Shown here: in pieces, positions 62,977 through 64,000 of the stretch
Numbering within the stretch: position 1 is the stretch's first letter
Layout of the letters: every line of letters starts with the position of its first letter
Assembly (NCBI RefSeq): GCF_012271785.1
Contig: NZ_JAAWVT010000001.1
Location: 1,116,001 to 1,180,000 of the forward strand
Length of the DNA stretch: 64,000 nt
Reading direction: 5' to 3'
DNA from: Paeniglutamicibacter terrestris
GTDB lineage: Bacteria > Actinomycetota > Actinomycetes > Actinomycetales > Micrococcaceae
The notes under the pieces: model-generated
Told to the model about the DNA's origin: nothing
The model's database searches: none
What the model saw: only the letters and a program-made list of their open reading frames with translations
Position numbers and translations under genes: made by a program

Positions 62977-64000
62977 ATGCGTAGCATGCAGGGCACGTCG
63001 CGGACCCGGACCCTCTTGGCTCTTGGAATTGTCGGCACCGTACTGTCCCTTGGACTGACCGCTTGCATGCCTTTGTCCCAGCCAACCGCCGTACAGCCCC
63101 CGAACGTAGCGGCACCCCCGGCACCGGCACCTGTTCCCTTGGTGTGGGCCGATGGCACCAGGGTCACCGCCAATGTCCAAGGAATCGAGCATGCCCGGGT
63201 GGCAACAAAAGACGAGGACTTCACCTTAGAATCCGAGACTCGTGGCCTCGTGAACGAGAAAATGGCATTCCTGGTCGAGGCGGTGGACTCCTCCGGAGCC
63301 TTGGTGGGAGTCTATGGACCTCGCCAAACGGTTCAGGAGCAGGAGAAAAACGGATATGTCATCGATCCGGAATCCCAGCGCCTCGGGCGCTACGTTGAGG
63401 GGGCCTTTGAGCCGTTCACCGTCGCGGGAACTTCAAAGAAGGACTATTTGGCGCAAGAAATTTCCGGTATGACGGTGACCGATGCAGGGATAATTTGGGG
63501 CGAAATCTATTCCGAGAATGCCTCGAGCAGGGGATGGAAAATCCTCAGCGTCTCTCCGGGAAGCACCGAGGTCCGGGTGCTGGCGACGCGTTCATGGAAA
63601 AAGGGTCTCAACGATATCTTGGAACACACGATGCTCCGCTCTCCCGTATTGGTCGACGGCAGGGTCTATTGGAACTTCGAACGCTCCAATTCGGACGATG
63701 ACTTCTATGAAAAGAAACTGTTTTCCGTCGACCTTGAAGAACCCGGCACCGTGCGGGACGAATTCGATCCGGCCCTCACCGATGCGAAGCCGCCGACAGG
63801 TCCCCTGTATGTGTGGGAAGACAGGGTACTGGCTGCGGTCGATGTCCCGGACGACAGCGAAGAGGGCTACAGGGATACGATCAGTTCCTACGCGCCGGGA
63901 GGAAAACGGGATGAAATCCTTCGCGTGGCAGAGGACTCCACCGCGGAATATGCCATGTGGTTGTGGGGCTCCGATGAGCGTGGGTTCGCGGTGGAATATG
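62977..64000 (+). CDS. Secreted lipoprotein of unknown function, 3' end outside window
   Basis: An open frame from ATG 62977 runs off the right edge after 341 codons. It starts with a lipoprotein signal: basic residues (MRSMQGTSRTRT), a hydrophobic stretch and the lipobox LTAC, with the lipidated Cys at position 30. A Pro/Ala-rich linker (about 31-55) follows, as is usual for surface-exposed lipoproteins. The rest has repeating hydrophilic beta-strand-like stretches with W/Y-rich segments (GIIWGEIYS, DGRVYWNFE, GPLYVWEDRVLAAV), which suggests a beta-propeller, although no family is recognised. A second ATG at 62986 is possible. The function is unknown. Confidence 0.75.
   Translation, partial: MRSMQGTSRTRTLLALGIVGTVLSLGLTACMPLSQPTAVQPPNVAAPPAPAPVPLVWADGTRVTANVQGIEHARVATKDEDFTLESETRGLVNEKMAFLVEAVDSSGALVGVYGPRQTVQEQEKNGYVIDPESQRLGRYVEGAFEPFTVAGTSKKDYLAQEISGMTVTDAGIIWGEIYSENASSRGWKILSVSPGSTEVRVLATRSWKKGLNDILEHTMLRSPVLVDGRVYWNFERSNSDDDFYEKKLFSVDLEEPGTVRDEFDPALTDAKPPTGPLYVWEDRVLAAVDVPDDSEEGYRDTISSYAPGGKRDEILRVAEDSTAEYAMWLWGSDERGFAVEY

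Overview
The window is a 64 kb stretch of a high-GC Gram-positive chromosome. The uricase resembles the Arthrobacter globiformis enzyme as I remember it. A mycothiol-dependent-type DinB protein, FadR, ROK and IclR regulators and a two-copper-cluster-free, catabolism-rich gene set fit the actinobacterial family Micrococcaceae (Arthrobacter, Glutamicibacter, Paeniglutamicibacter and relatives). Genus and species cannot be fixed from the sequence alone. I saw no rRNA, tRNA or CRISPR array.

Region 1-13.4 kb holds general accessory and envelope genes: a partial HdeD-like membrane protein, an FMN-dependent hydroxy-acid dehydrogenase, a MATE exporter, a membrane protein with its winged-helix regulator behind a striking dyad operator, an MFS exporter, a CPBP protease, a pentapeptide-repeat protein, an OatA-type acyltransferase and a heterodimeric ABC exporter. 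Region 13.8-18.7 kb is an asparagine/aspartate utilisation operon (FadR-type regulator, asparaginase, aspartase, permease). Region 18.9-25.6 kb holds a DHA2 drug exporter with a MarR regulator, a divergent EamA/LysR pair, an FGE-fold protein and an FBP (EF-G-binding type) zinc protein. Region 25.6-33.4 kb is a complete L-rhamnose catabolic cluster (rhaB, rhaEW, MFS transporter, rhaI, rhaM) with a divergent LacI regulator.

Region 33.4-54.5 kb is the core of the window: a purine/ureide degradation island. Urate permease, uricase, HIU hydrolase and OHCU decarboxylase make (S)-allantoin. Allantoin permease, a racemase-like protein, allantoinase and ureidoglycine aminohydrolase follow. Glyoxylate leaves by two routes: Gcl/Hyi/GlxR/glycerate kinase to 2-phosphoglycerate, and malate synthase plus malic enzyme to pyruvate. 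An uncharacterised CitE-like DUF6986 protein sits between malate synthase and ureidoglycine aminohydrolase. An IclR regulator lies in the middle. I find a recurring 15-bp dyad (TTCCA-N5-TGGAA) before hyi, the allantoin permease, malic enzyme, the regulator itself, a 63-codon small ORF with a perfect Shine-Dalgarno sequence, and a distant MFS/amidohydrolase operon. This suggests one IclR regulon that includes two genes of unknown role. Allantoate amidohydrolase and ureidoglycolate lyase are not in the window.

Region 54.7-61 kb holds an SDR, an SRPBCC protein, a YnfA protein, the amidohydrolase/MFS pair and a ROK regulator. Region 61-62.6 kb is a mobile-element scar (integrase-like tail, orphan acidic protein, truncated serine resolvase). 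The window ends inside a secreted lipoprotein gene.
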